Shown piece by piece: positions 21,697 to 34,281 of a stretch of 64,000 bases of DNA; positions within the stretch are counted from its first letter, which is position 1, and each line of letters starts with the position of its first letter. The stretch is from Salticus scenicus (lineage: Eukaryota; Arthropoda; Arachnida; Araneae; Salticidae): NCBI GenBank assembly GCA_963930645.1, contig OZ005662.1, positions 1,788,936 to 1,852,935 on the forward strand, read 5' to 3'. Made by a program: the position numbers and the translations under genes. The notes under the pieces were generated by a model that saw nothing but the letters and a program-made list of their open reading frames with translations, searched no databases and was not told the origin of the DNA.

Positions 21697-21942
21697 TGTA
21701 GGAATTTAACTACAAATAATTAATTTTCGACGGACCATCTTCGTTGTTTTAATATTTTTAATTTGTACGATCACATACATCAAGTATTTACACTATATAC
21801 AACGAAGAAATAATAGGTAGCACATAAAATAATAATTGTGGGCGTCAATAAATTTAAAGTTCTTTGCCCACGTCCATTGTACTTGGCTTCTCATAGCCTT
21901 CTGCTCTGTGATCCGCGACGGGGTGGCGCGCATGCGTCAACA
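21697..21942 (-). repeat. BEL 5' LTR
   Basis: Same 246 bp as the left copy with a single C/T difference. It would drive transcription of the element leftward. Confidence 0.95.
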
Positions 21943-22762
21943 AACGTTTTTACTGGACGCAGTATAATTTGGTATGAATGCTTTTAATCGAACCTAACTT
22001 TTCTTACAATCTTTTATACGAAACTTATTTTGTATCAATAAAATATGTTAGTTTCATTATGTTTAGTTCACTTTAAAAATGTTGTTAATATGTACTAACT
22101 AGAAATTTTGTACTTAAACAATAATGTATTTGAACTCTTTGCATTTCGTAGTATACGGATCATTATGATATAAATTGAATACGATTTTTCGACTTCCTGC
22201 CAATACCTGCTTTTGAGTTATGCCCATGCAGACTAACCACAAGAGCCTGGTTATACAAGTGAGCGGAACTCAAGACATATTATTGTAAAAACTATTTCAT
22301 ATTCAAAAATTGGACCGTAAAACATTACATTCTCCAACATGTATGGGTAAGAGAAAGTTAAAAAAAAAAATGCTCATTAAAAAGAAATGACAAAAAACTT
22401 GACTCTATGTGTTAAGGCCACAAGTTTAAATAAACTAAATAATTTTATCGCTTCTTTTCCTTGAAGAAAAAACATACCAATTTCATTTTTTTTGCAAATT
22501 TTTGTAAGAAATGTGCAAGTAAATTTGGATTTATGAACAATTTAGATTATTCTTTTAAATATATTTTACCACTATGTTTAAGAAAGTATCTTTCTATCAC
22601 ATAGAACCTTTGGTATTGGTAATAAAAAAAAAATTAACCATCAAATCTTTTTTTTTTTCTGTTTTCAATATGTTTTTGTTAAATATACTGAATGTGTGTG
22701 CGTGAGCGGGGAGGTGCCCGGGCACCCAGGGCACCCCCCCTGGCTACGCGCATGCTTATACC

Positions 22763-25736
22763 TCGTCTAATTAAAAAAGTTTTCACGTAGCCTTGTTAAT
22801 AAAACATTTATTTATTTTCATGTTTAAAAATAAAACTATCAAATCATTTATTTCTGTTACACAAGCTTTTGCCACCTCAATTTTTATATTTTGCTTTAAT
22901 GTTTGCTTTTTCATAAAGTTTTTTTTTTTTTTTTTTTTTTTTACACTTTTGTCAATCTCATCCTTGAATTAAAGAGCTGTTATATAAAAGTGTATTAAAT
23001 TTTATTATAGCTAAAATCTTTAATATTCAGAACTTCTAAAAATATTCCATAATTGTAGAATTGAGTTCTCATGAAAGTTATGTAAATGATAATAACATGA
23101 TTACTGTAATTGACAAAAATTTGTTTTTTTTTTTTTTATATAGTGAATGCCTTTCTTACAATTTAATGATAACAAAATAACTTAACAATAAAATTCTTAA
23201 TTTAATGAATTTAGGAAAAATTTACAGAAACTCCACTACAATAAACAAAAGTTATAGGAATATTGTAATCCATTTGAAAGTTACATATTGAATGTAATTT
23301 ACATTTGATATTTTAAATAAAATTAGATGTTTTATAGCTTTTATTGAAACTAAATTTTCTATTTTAAGAAAACACTCTTCATTGGATGTAGAATCTTTTG
23401 CGATTAGAATTATTTCAACATTTTTCAATACTTGGATATTAAAAATTTTAATGCCATTTTCTTAATTCTTGTGCTGTTACATTTTAATAAAATAATTCTC
23501 AAAATGTCCTTGAGTGGAGAACTTTTTGCAAGAAATTTTTTTTTAAATCAAAGTTTTTTTTCTTTTTTAACTGCTAGGACAAATTTTAATGTCGCTTCCT
23601 TTTTATTTGATAATTCAAAATCAGAATATCTTGCTTTTGGATTTATTATACAGATGAGAAAAAAAAAAAAGGCTACTGTTAATTACCATATTATAACAAA
23701 TACACCATATACAAAAAAAAATTTAAAGACCTCTTTCTTCAGTTTAAATAAAGGATAAGACAAATTTTTTTAGTTATACAATTTCCACTTTATATCCTGT
23801 ACGAAATAAATATGCTTTCCATTATTATTTATTTTATTTTACTTTACTGCATTTAGCCTTAGAATCTTTCATTTATATATATTTTTTTAAGATACTTAAT
23901 ATCGACATTTTTCTTCTACAATTTCTGGATTTTTATTATTATTTATTTATTTTTCCGCATATGTAATAATTTTTTGTAAAGCCATCTAATCATACACAAA
24001 ACCTTCTCTGAAGTAAAATTACAATTAAAATAAACTGAATTAAAAGTAAATGTCATTTACATAAAAATAATTTATAAATTTCAATTGAAAAGGGAACAAT
24101 AGAATAAAAATTTTGAATTTTTTGGAAAGGAAAAAATCTGATTGTTTTTTATGGGGAAACCTGTTAGGACCCCTGTTTTGAAGCTTTTATAAGTTTGCAA
24201 AAAAATATTTCTTCATTGAATATAGTTAAATCATGAGTTAAATACTCACCTAATGAAATATTCTTTAACTACACCCCCCCCCCTCCAACAATATGTAAAG
24301 CACAGACAAACTTATACAATACTGAAAGGGTTGCTACACAAATCTGTAGGGGGGAGGGTATTTCCATGAGATTTTTCCGTCTTCTTTAAACAGGGTTTAT
24401 ACTCAAAAAAGGAGGAGGGGGGGGGAATTCCCTGAGTTTTCCCAGACAATTTTCAATAAAATATTAGATATATTACAAGAAACGCTCCTCTAGAGAGGAG
24501 AAAATACGTCTACTTCCACTGTATGATGTCATGATACTGCCGATCATGATAGAAATCATTGTTTACATGCACATTTTTACGATACTTAATCATTTGAATT
24601 TTGATTTGAAGCTAAACAAGAAAAATATAATTTGAGAGAAAAGAAATATTTGTTTTTCCAGGTTTTATAATAGATTTTTCCTTGACTTTAACATAATCCA
24701 AATTCCTTGAGAATTCGGGGTTTTCTCTGATGAGTATGAACTCTTAAAAGTTATAAAAGAAATAACTGGCAATAAAGCAGCATTTGAATCTAACATGTTT
24801 AGAAGTCAGTAATTGTTCATATCTGAGGCATATTAATTTTCTTAAATTACTATAGTTAAGGAAAATCTTTATTTATTATTATTATTATTATTTTTTTTTT
24901 TTTCATATACAAAGTACTAAAATTTACCAAAAGATTCCTCAAAAGTATAAAACTAGACAATGCAAAACTAAAAATTAAAATTAAAATTTTATTATGAAAA
25001 ATGTTTTCCCATTTTTAAATTCCTGAATTTTTTTGGTTCTCCCAGAATTCTGGGTACAGTAGCAATCCAAATTGATTTTTTTTTTCAGAACCAACCATAT
25101 GTTTTAGGATCTTGAAATCATATTTTGTATATTTAGGGATAATGGATACTAAAGTTTCTAAACATTTGTACTGAGCTCAATATTTATAGATATATTATAG
25201 GTTACCATTGCATGAAAAGTATAAATGTTTATCATCATAACTATCAGGGTTCTCACTAAAGTGTGAAATCATGAGAATCTAATGGTTATTATTATTTTTT
25301 TCCCCAAATTTCTCACACATAACATTTCAACACTCAGATAAATTCACGGCCTCATCTGGGGCCAAATAGAAATTTTTTATAAGAAAACAGATTTACAAAA
25401 ATCAGCAAATTTAAAGATATATTTTTTATCTTTTCAGTAATGATTGCTTAAATTTCAAATTTTTATAGGATAATTATTAAACATTACAACATTGGATTAA
25501 TAATAAATTTCACTACATTCAATACCTACTGTTTTTTTTTTTTTTTGTCTATTATAATTTATGTTTGGTAGCCATATATAAGTAATAATTTTCAAAATAT
25601 TTTATTTTGAAACTTCTTTCAAAAGATTACATTGTGTTAATATTTTTATTTGCAACTACATTTTGCGTAACTAAAATTAAAAATGAAACTAAAAGTTTTT
25701 ATCGTGTTAACGTTATTAATAAACAATAACAATACA
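22763..25736. other. AT-rich intergenic DNA, one possible MITE
   Basis: About 3 kb of homopolymer-rich sequence, with T runs near 22920-22942 and 24892-24903. No coding region is recognisable. The 108-residue frame at 23432-23758 is Phe/Leu/Asn-rich low complexity. Confidence 0.55.
24390..24744. mobile_element. Possible inverted-repeat element (AGGGTTTATACTCA ends)
   Basis: CAGGGTTTATACTCA at the left is matched by the inverse of TGAGTATGAACTCTT at the right. Inner GAATTC-bearing blocks are also inverted copies (GAATTCCCTGAGTTTTCC versus ...GAGAATTC). The target duplication is not clear. Confidence 0.4.
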
Positions 25737-25744
25737 ACTACACA

Positions 25745-26022
25745 CATGGGCGTCGGCACATAGGGGCAAGGGGGGGCACTTGCCCCCTCCTGGAAAATTC
25801 TAATAAGTAAAAAATTATTTTAAAAAATTACATTTAAAGCTTTAAAATTATGTCATTAGATTTGAAATGATTAGCCAAATAAAATTTTTGTCACAGTGTC
25901 ATTTAGAGTCAAAACAACCCGACTTGCATTAATAGGTTATGAATTTAAATATATATGTATATTCTGAAATTTTGCACTTTTAAGTTTGCCCCCTCCTAAA
26001 AAATTTTCTAGCGACGCCACTG
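25745..26022. mobile_element. hAT MITE, 278 bp, 8-bp duplication ACTACACA
   Basis: The left end CATGGGCGTCGGCAC matches the inverse of the right end (CAGTGGCGTCGCTAG). ACTACACA flanks both sides exactly (25737-25744 and 26023-26030), the 8-bp duplication diagnostic of hAT. Ends resemble those of the large element at 12856-22754 (CATAGGCGTAGCCAG), suggesting related transposases. It has G-rich subterminal tracts and no coding capacity. Confidence 0.88.
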
Positions 26023-26030
26023 ACTACACA

Positions 26031-26577
26031 GGTGACCAAATAACTCACCGACGAAACGTCTCTACAACATGCTGAACTTCTATGGAACACCTGCGGCTTT
26101 AACTTGCGGTAGGATGACAACATTTTAGCACTCTTTGAATAATTAACGGCTTCACATAAGTAAATAAAACTCACATCACAAGCACTTAGGCAAATAAAGT
26201 GTCGACGAGTAAAAATTTAATATGATAAACTGAATCGGAAATGAAAAATTGAACGAATTTCTGCTAACATTAATACAGCAGACAATATAGGTGCCCAACG
26301 AAATCGCCGACGAAATGTCTCTTCAGCATGCCGGACTTGCATCGAACACGTGCGGCTTAAACTTGCCGTAGGATGACACTCTTTTAATACTCAATAAAAA
26401 ATTAACGCTTTCATAAAAGCGAACACCATTAGACGCACACGCAATTAGGCACATAAAATATCGATGAGTAAAAATTCAATACCATATACTACATTGACAA
26501 TGAAAAATAAAACAAATTTCTGGAAACATTAATACGAATCAATGGGAATCACCGTTTGTTTTGGGCACCAAACGGAC
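26031..26577. repeat. Imperfect duplication of about 240 bp
   Basis: The text around 26040-26225 (GACGAAACGTCTC...ACATGC, CTTGCGGTAGGATGACA, ATAAAGTGTCGACGAGTAAAAATT) recurs with changes around 26305-26490 (GACGAAATGTCTC...GCATGC, CTTGCCGTAGGATGACA). It is a two-copy divergent tandem repeat of unknown origin. Confidence 0.65.
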
Positions 26578-26585
26578 TATTTATC

Positions 26586-27877
26586 CAGTGTTGCCAGATG
26601 GTCCAAAGTGAATTTCCCCAAACAGTTCTGAAATTTCCCCAAAACAGGGTTTTTTTCCAAAAAAATCCCCAACTCAATTTATACTAAAAATGTAATTTTT
26701 TTGGAAAATGTTAAAAAATATTTAATAAATTTAAGCGCACATTTTTCCCCAAATGAAGCTCTTTATAGAAAAAAATCCCCATTTACAAAAATAAATTTCA
26801 ATACGCTAGTTTTCGGAAAATTTTAAATTTGTGTAACTTTTGTCTATTTGTCTAACTTTCTGAGATTCCTCATGTCTAATAATTTGTACTTAACCCATAA
26901 TTATATATAAAAACAGTTTTTTTTTTTTTTTTTTAATGCATGAAAAACAAGGTATACCCAGGGAACTTAAAGAGCTTTCGTCAAACTGAATATTCCATCC
27001 CTGCAGGTTTAATTCAAGGTACAGTCGGCTGCAAAATTATTCGAGCACTAGCAATAATCCTTGCCAAAAAAAAAAATAGCTTTGTTAAATAAATCCTTGT
27101 CGAGTCATGTTCTTAATCAGTCTAAGAACATGATTCGACAAGGATTTACTTAGCAAAACAGTCTTAAGTGTACTTTTTAAATATAGGAATTATTGGCTAG
27201 TGCTCAAATAATTTTGCAGCCGACTGTAGCTAAGCCTCCAAATTTATGCTATTCCAGCTTACTATAAGTTTGATTATTCAAGGGAAGCAGTAATCAATAA
27301 GTATTTAGCATTCACTATACTTGCTACAACACATATAAACCAGATAATTCCTGGAATCAGAGATTACAAGTGGGAAAAAAGAAAAAAAAAAAAAAAAAAA
27401 AAGATTTTGATGAAATTCTGGCAAAAGCAGAATTTAGTTTAGAACGGAGGACTATTAGTTTTTTTTTTTTTTTTTTTTTCAAATTATAACATCGCTTTCA
27501 AATTATTCAATTATATTTTCGATAAATTTTAGATTTCGACAAATGTCCAACTATCGAAATCGACAACGCAAAAATCCCAGATTGAGACTAATAGGCCCTC
27601 AGTCCTAAAAAAATAAATTTTATAATCAAAAAGATGAAAAAGTTGCTTTTCTATTTCTGAAATACAAATAGCCTCCAGAATTGCCCTTTTTTTTTCGTTT
27701 TTATTGAATTTTAGGAAAATGTCATCTTTTACTAATTTTAAAGAAAATTGCCGTGTATTTCCCCAAAATTTTTCTTTTCCCCAAACTGTTCCCCACTAAA
27801 TCTCTGTCCCCAAATATTTCCTCTGAAGCTTCAAAACTCCCCAAAATGGGGAGAAATCCCCAAGTCTGGCAACACTG
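26586..27877. mobile_element. Non-autonomous hAT element, 1.29 kb, with nested MITE
   Basis: CAGTGTTGCCAGA at the left and its inverse TCTGGCAACACTG at the right, flanked by the 8-bp duplication TATTTATC on both sides (26578-26585 and 27878-27885). The subterminal regions are rich in repeated TTTCCCCAAA/CCCCAAAA words on both sides, likely transposase-binding repeats. No transposase gene. A separate TA-flanked palindrome sits inside at 27022-27226. Confidence 0.9.
27022..27226. mobile_element. Tc1/mariner-like palindromic MITE, copy A
   Basis: Begins CAGTCGGCTGCAAAATTATT and ends with its inverse, flanked by TA on both sides (27020-27021 and 27227-27228). The body is a near-complete palindrome around the centre TCAGTCTAAGAACATG. 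It is the reverse orientation of the copy at 50800-51013 and lacks about 13 bases of one arm that the other copy has. Confidence 0.92.
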
Positions 27878-28259
27878 TATTTATCCGAGCGGAAGCAGAG
27901 CGGAGCGTTACATATTTGCCTCAAATCTACCACTGTAAATAAATGGGAATGCTCTCTCCAGATAGCTCCATGGTATCTCGTTCTGTGTGCGTGTACATGT
28001 TGGTCTACTGTTATTAAAGTTGTGTGTTCCGAACACTGCTTCTTAAATCATGCTACCAATAATAATAGTTATTATTTACGCTCGGTTGTATCATAAAGAT
28101 ACATAATACAAAACGCGCTGGGTACATGTGGCAACCCTAAGGCAACAAAATGCCTGATGCGCCAGCTCGTATATATAGGAGCCTTAATATTTACATTATT
28201 TAATGTTCTTGCGTAATTATGTATAATTACGTGAAGTAGCAACTAAACACAAATTTAAT

Positions 28260-29180
28260 ATGGATCTCCATATTCACTCGGGAGAGAAACCCCATAAATG
28301 TGAAGTATGTTTAAGATCATTTTCACAAGTTGGACATTTAAGAAAACATCTTCTGAGTCACACTGGAGAGGAGCCTCATAAATGTGAAATGTGTTCAAAA
28401 TCATTTTCGCGAAATAGAGATCTAAAAAGGCATATTTTATGTCATACTGGAGAGAAACCTCATAAATGTGAAATGTGTTCAAAATCGTTTTCACAAATTG
28501 GACATCTAAAAAGTCATCTTTTTTGTCACACTGGAGAGAAACCTCATAAATGTGAAATTTGTTCAAAATCGTTTTCTCTAGTTGGACATCTAAAAAGTCA
28601 TCTTTTGTGTCATACTGGAGAGAAACCTCATAAATGTGAAATCTGTTCAAAATCATTTTCACAAGTTGGAAGTCTAAAAAAACATCTTCTGTGTCACACT
28701 GGAGAGAAGCCTCATAAATGTGAAATGTGTTGAAAATCATTTTCACGAGTTGGACATCTAAAAAGTCATCTTTTGTGTCATTCTGGAGAGAAATCTCATA
28801 AATGTGAAATGTGTTCAAAATCATCTTTGCGAAATAGAGATCTAAAAAGGCATCTTTTATGTCATACTGGAGAGAAACCTCATAAATGTGAAATGTGTTC
28901 AAAATCATTTTCACGAGTTCAATCTCTAAAAAGACATCTTTTGTGTCATACTGGAGAGAAACTTCCTAAATGTGAAATCTGTTTAAAATCATTTCCACAT
29001 ATTGGAAATCTAAAAAGACATCTTCTGAGTCACACTGGAGAGATGCCTCATTAATGTGAAATGTGTTCAGAAATTGGGTCTCTAAAAAGACATCCTTTGT
29101 CTCATACTGGAGAGAAACTTCCTAAATGTGAAATCTGTTTAAAATCATTTGCGCTAGTTGGAAATTCGAAAATGCATGTT
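28260..29180 (+). pseudogene. C2H2 zinc-finger array with stop codons
   Basis: A frame from 28260 encodes consecutive C2H2 fingers of one near-uniform 28-residue type (C-x2-C-x12-H-x3-H, linker HTGEKPHKC). It is interrupted by TGA near 28731, where Ser TCA is expected, resumes in the same frame to a TAA near 29052 (AAA expected in the finger linker), and continues degraded to about 29180. About eleven finger units are seen. The first unit starts mid-finger, so this is the start of a downstream exon or a truncated copy. The uniform repeats suggest recent internal duplication followed by loss of function. DNA-binding would have been the role. Confidence 0.85.
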
Positions 29181-31315
29181 TTTTTTTTTTTTTTTTTTTT
29201 TTTTAAACCATACGCTTGTTCTGAATATGAAAAATAATTTTCAACTAAGCAATGTTTTTACACACATTTCCTTTCCCACGCAGAAAACTCATTCTAATGT
29301 GAAGTATGTTCAAAAGGACAACCAGAGGTAAAACTTTTTAAAGAATGCTGTTTTAAACACACAAACAACAACAACAAAAATTAAACTCGTCTCCTGATTG
29401 TATATAACGATCAATACAAAATCCCTTAATGAGATAATATTTTTGAGATAATATTTTGTGATGCAGCTCTACAATTTATGGCTATATGATTAGAAAATCT
29501 GGGTTTCAAAAATATCAAATTTTGAGTGACGCTGTGTATAGAAACTGGATTTCCCCCCTTCCTGTCTGCTCTCATACAGTTGTAGACGGTAAAAAGCACA
29601 TTAGGATTTTGTGTGAATATGCCTTAAAGTGTAAAGACTGTTTTGAAGTGTTAGCATAAAATGCGCTGAAATTTGTAGTTCTGACAATAATGCAGCAGAT
29701 ATGTAGGAAAAATAATTCTGAGATTGTTTTTCTACGCGTAACACATACACAACACTTACGTATTTGCTGAATAATTATTTTTTCAGTATGAGAAAAACAA
29801 TAGTTTTATTAATTCAATTAAAACTTTTAAATAAATTCTTGAAATAATTTTACAGTACGGTTGGAATCTCATTTTTTGCACAAGTGTGAGTCCTCCTCAC
29901 GAAATAGAAGGTGAAATAATAATTATGACTTCAATTTCAATATCTTTATGAGCATTACAAGAGCATTTAACTGTATTGTGACTTGTTTTAGCTAATTATT
30001 ATAAAAATTCATACAACGTATTCAATGTATACGACGGGAGCTAATAGTGGCTGCATAAGAATTTATAAAATATTGCCCATTCGTGAATGGCACAAAATAG
30101 TCCTCGCAATCGAATTTCTTCATAATAACCAACTGAATAATGACAATTTTAATAAACTTAGCTAAGACATTGAAATTTTGCCGGTTAAAAGATCTTTGCT
30201 TGTAAATAGCATACAAATATATACAGATAGATAGTTTCAGAGGTATCGCTTTTACGCAGTTTTCATCTTGCCTTCTTTTTTTTTTTTGTAATGAAAGGTC
30301 GTGATACGAAACAATTTTATCATTTTAAAAATTTTTATTATATTTATGTAAAGTATTCTTAATTTTCGACGTTCAACTGATCACCCAGTTATTATTATTA
30401 TTATTTTTTTTAAATAATTTTTATTTTTATTGCTAATTCAAATTTGGAAACTTTGAATTTTTATTTATTCATTTAACCTTAGTGTCCTAGGTTTTAAATT
30501 TTATACCTTTCCCTTCATTTCTCTAGAAAATGAATTGTGCACTTGCTGTTAGTTTATTTTCAATATTTGACTTTACGTATGTTACCGTTGCATAATGTTC
30601 TTTTGAACAGAAATTTAAAAAAAAATGTCAATAAACTTTAGCTGTTAATATTTAAATTTTTTACAATGAAAAATTATTTTGTAATATTAATCGATGTTCC
30701 CGATTGGCAATATTTTTTTTTTTCTTTTTTCCTATCCTGAATCATGCTTAAAATAATATATAGTTTAAAAGGTATTTTTTCTATTTATTTATTTAAGAAA
30801 TGAAAGCCGATATACATTTTTACTTTGAAATTTTTTTTTTTTTTTTTAAATCACCAATTTAATGATTAGGTAATAATGATATTTTCAGTTTTGAAATTAT
30901 CGAAAATTTAATAAAAGAGAAATAACCAAGTTAATTATGTTTCTGATATCATTTAATATATTAAAATATAACTTAATATTAAAATATAATATATATTATA
31001 TCTTAATATTAAAATATAACAAACAACACACACACACACTGATATATATTTAAGGTAACAAAACAGAACAGTCAGAAAAAAGGGGGTAATGCATAGATTA
31101 TTGAGAAATTTTAATGTATCATACTATTAAGTGAGCAATATTTGTATATATATATGTATATTTCACTGTTCTCGAAAACGGTAGCTCGGACAGTCACGTG
31201 ATTTAACAAAAAAGGTGCCCTCCGATGGGTCATTGTGCACATCGAAGTCAGATTTTCGGATTTTTGATTAGTTTTCTTTTAATTAATAAAAATATGAAAA
31301 TAAAACTTCCCATTT
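29181..31315. other. AT-rich intergenic DNA
   Basis: Begins with a poly(T) tract of about 26 (29179-29204). Contains an AT palindromic patch of repeated TTAATATTAAAATATAA words near 30955-31020 and a short (CA)n. No gene is recognised; the short frames are low complexity. Confidence 0.55.
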
Positions 31316-31319
31316 CTAT

Positions 31320-31569
31320 TGAAGTGTGTTGCTTAACACTCAGTTATGTAATGGTGGTGTCGGCGTATTTTGAATTAATGACTCCAATGTAGAAAAATAA
31401 ACTATTTATTAACATAACGAGGAACTATCTACAAGCGAACACACTTCTCTCGTTCGAACATGGCAGAATCCAAAACAAAACTTTTACAGAGAGAAAAGTT
31501 GTAGTGCTTTTCGTGCGCTTGCAGCGCCATCTCATAAAATGCACCAGGGAGGATAGATAGAACACCATA
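31320..31569 (-). repeat. Gypsy 3' LTR
   Basis: TGAAGTGTGTTGCTTAACAC... to ...GAACACCATA. The inner neighbour gives ACTGGGGGGATACTC on the element strand, a polypurine-like tract. Confidence 0.95.
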
Positions 31570-31731
31570 GAGTATCCCCCCAGTGAACAAGGTGAACGAT
31601 AAAATGCAAAAGTTCAATACAATAAATGCTTGATACAGTATAATATGTAATAGTAACATAGTAAGTAATGCAAAATAGAAATACAATGAACAATATATAA
31701 TATTAAAAAGTGTAAGATAATATATACAAAA

Positions 31732-34278
31732 CTATATTACATATTCAGTCACCAAATGTTTTGGGAAAGTGACTTTACGTCCAGAGCGTGTAGTACGTGT
31801 AGTACGTGTTTTGTTGACAGGAGTCGGCTCTGGTGGTATTTCGAATGATTTGTTGACAGGCGTTGGCTCAGATGGTTCTTGGTTAGGAACAGAATTATTT
31901 GTCACAACAGTATCTGACCATCTATAGGCGGGTTTCACGCGATCTATAGAAACTGTTGTGTTTTTACCATTTATATCAATGACAAAATTTTTATTATCTC
32001 TGTTTATGACAAGGTGAGGTCCAGTATACGGCGGTGTTAATGGACGAGTTACTTTGTCTGATCTTAAAAATACATGTGTACAATTCGACAATGCAGGATT
32101 TACGAAAACACTAGGACTGCTATGTAAGGAAGTAGCAGTTGGATTAAGTGTCTGCATTGTTTGTACCAAGTTGGAAACATAATTGGGATCAATCGTTTGG
32201 TCAATTTGTTTTTTATCAGTAATAAGATCAGAGGGTAATCGTAAAGTGGTACCATATACTAATTGTGCAGGTGTTGCATTAATGTCATTTTTAAGAGCTG
32301 AGCGCAAACCTAGTAAAACAATTGGAAGGGTTTCAGTCCATTTAGTGTGATTATGTGCCTTAAGAGCATCTTTTAAATGTCTATGATAGCGTTCTAAAAT
32401 TCCATTTGACTGGGGATGGTATGCCGAAGTCCGAATGCGCTTACAGCCTAAGATATGCATAAGTTCTCGAAATAGAGTAGATTCAAAATTACGACCTTGA
32501 TCTGTGGTGATAGTGACTGGGCATCCGAATCTAGAGATCCAACCATGCAATAAGGCACGAGCGGTTGTTTCCGCAGTCATATCAGGGGTCGGAATTACCT
32601 CGGGCCATCTGGTAAATCTGTCAATGATTGTTAAACAATACTGATTTCCATCTGATGGGGGAAGAGGGCCAATGAAATCTAAATGAATATGGGCAAAACG
32701 GGCATCCGGTAGGGCAAATGTTCCAACTGGTGACTTGGTGTGCTTTGTTATTTTGGCTCTTTGGCAATTAACACAACTGCGAACCATAGATTTGATATCT
32801 TTATGCATGCCAGGCCATACGAATCTTTTAGCAATTAAATTTATGGAGGCTGACATACCTGGATGTGAAAGGAAATGCAAATTTTCAAAAACTAATTTTC
32901 GCAAACTTTGTGGAACGAATGGACGGGGATGTTTTTGAGATGTGTCGCAATATAGGTCAATATCCTCAAGGGGAAAATAGTGTTTTTCTAATTGTAAGGA
33001 TGTGGTATTGGATTGCAAAAGTTTTTGAAGTTCTTGATCAGTTGATTGTGCAGAAGCAAATTCTTTAAAATCAAGTACAGTTGGGGAAATTTGATTGATC
33101 TCTATGCGAGATAATGCATCGGCTACATGATTTTCAGAACCTTTCATATATCGGATATCGGTAGAAAATTGGGATATATAATCGAGATGACGTAGCTGTC
33201 GAGGACTGCACTTTTCAGGATTTTGTTTGAAAGCGTATATTAAGGGTTTCTGATCAGTGTAAATGAAAAAGTTTCTACCTTCCAGTAAGTGACGAAATTT
33301 CTTTATAGAGGAATATATGGCGTAAAGTTCACGGTCATATGTCGACCAATTCTTTTGAGACTTACTTAATTTGCCAGAATAAAATGCTATAGGTTCCCAT
33401 TGATTATCAGACATTTGCATGACAGAGCCACCAACAGCGACGTTTGATGCATCTACCCATAAGCTTAATTGGGCACCAGGAATAGGATGTTTTAGAAGCG
33501 TTGCATGAGAAATTGCTTCTTTTGATTTCGTAAATGCAAAATTTGCTTCGTCGTTCCATTCTAATTGCTCCATTGAAATTTTGGCATTGGAACGCGGATG
33601 TTTCCTTTTATTTTTGTGCCCTTCGAGGAATTTAACGAGGGGTGCTAAAATATCAGCAGCTCTGGGAATGAATCGTCTGTAAAAATTAAATATACCTAAA
33701 TATCTACGAAGTTGAGTAATAGTTGTAGGTCTTGGAAATTTTAAAATGGCTTCAACACGGTCAGAAGTTGGTGAAAGACCATCTTTTGACACTGTAAAAC
33801 CTAAAAATTCCAAAGTGGGAACACCAAATATGCATTTTGAGGGTTTAATTGTAAGGCCGTAATGATCAAGTCTGGAAAATAGTGCTCTGAGATGTTCAAT
33901 ATGTTCTTCGAGGGATTTGGATGCAATTAAAATATCGTCTATAAATGGATAAACACCTTTTAAATTTCTTGTAACTTCATCAATAAATCTCTGAAATGTG
34001 CTGGAAGCATTGCACAAACCAAACTGCATCCGAGTGCTCTCGAAGAGTCCGAAAGGTGTACATATGGCAGTTTTGTGAACATCCTCGGGAGCAATCGGAA
34101 TTTGATGAAAAGCTTTAACTAAATCAATACGTGAAAAAATTGTGGTTCCGTGAAGTTCACTAGTAAAATCAGCAATGTTGGGGATGGGATATTTATCCTT
34201 TTTAGTGTGAGCATTTAGTGCTCTGTAATCTCCAACAGGTCGCCAGTCATCGCTGTTTTTCTTTGGAACCATATGCAA
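31732..34278 (-). pseudogene. pol: Gypsy RT, RNase H and integrase (cut off by upstream stop)
   Basis: 848 residues open after the stop. RT carries ALNAHTKKDKYPIPNI, FSRIDLVKAFHQIPI and the catalytic FIDDIL box (near 33940; Y/F-x-D-D form). RNase H has WVDASNVAVGG and YTDQKPLIYAF. The integrase zinc site is H-x3-H...CVNCQ; the core shows HLDFIGPLPPS, TTDQGRNFES and NGILERYH, giving D, D and E. There is a C-terminal chromo-free tail rich in Pro/Thr. All catalytic residues I check are present, so the stop upstream is the only obvious lesion. Confidence 0.94.
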
Positions 34279-34281
34279 AGG

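Larger units (their letters stand above)
15902..21942 (-). mobile_element. BEL/Pao LTR retrotransposon, full length (6,041 bp)
   Basis: Two 246-bp LTRs (15902-16147 and 21697-21942) differ at one position by my reading (T in the left copy, C in the right, within CTCTGTGAT(T/C)CGCG). The duplication AACGT flanks both sides (15897-15901 and 21943-21947). A tRNA primer site follows the 5' LTR and a purine-rich tract precedes the 3' LTR. Gag and a 1,296-residue pol are open. The near-identity of LTRs means a recent insertion. It sits inside the older hAT-like element. A one-base frame change separates gag from pol. Confidence 0.96.
12856..22754. mobile_element. hAT-like DNA element, split by a BEL retrotransposon
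   Basis: The left end ATAGGCGTAGCCAGC and the inverse of the right end (CATGCGCGTAGCCAG) match, and both flanks carry CTTATACC (12848-12855 and 22755-22762), a 7-8 bp duplication as made by hAT transposases. G/C-rich stretches (GGGGGGGTGCCC) follow both ends. Without the 6-kb BEL insertion the element is about 3.85 kb. No intact transposase is seen; weak coding-like text lies on the minus strand near 14250-14420, with stops. The distance between ends is large, so the main evidence for one unit is the matching duplication. Confidence 0.65.

Noticed and set aside
23432..23758. 108-residue plus-strand frame
   Set aside because: Low-complexity Phe/Leu/Asn/Lys composition from AT-rich DNA, with no motif or splice context.
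28255..28914. Long minus-strand frame opposite the zinc-finger array
   Set aside because: It is the antisense shadow of the finger repeats; its own 28-residue periodicity is inherited from the plus strand.
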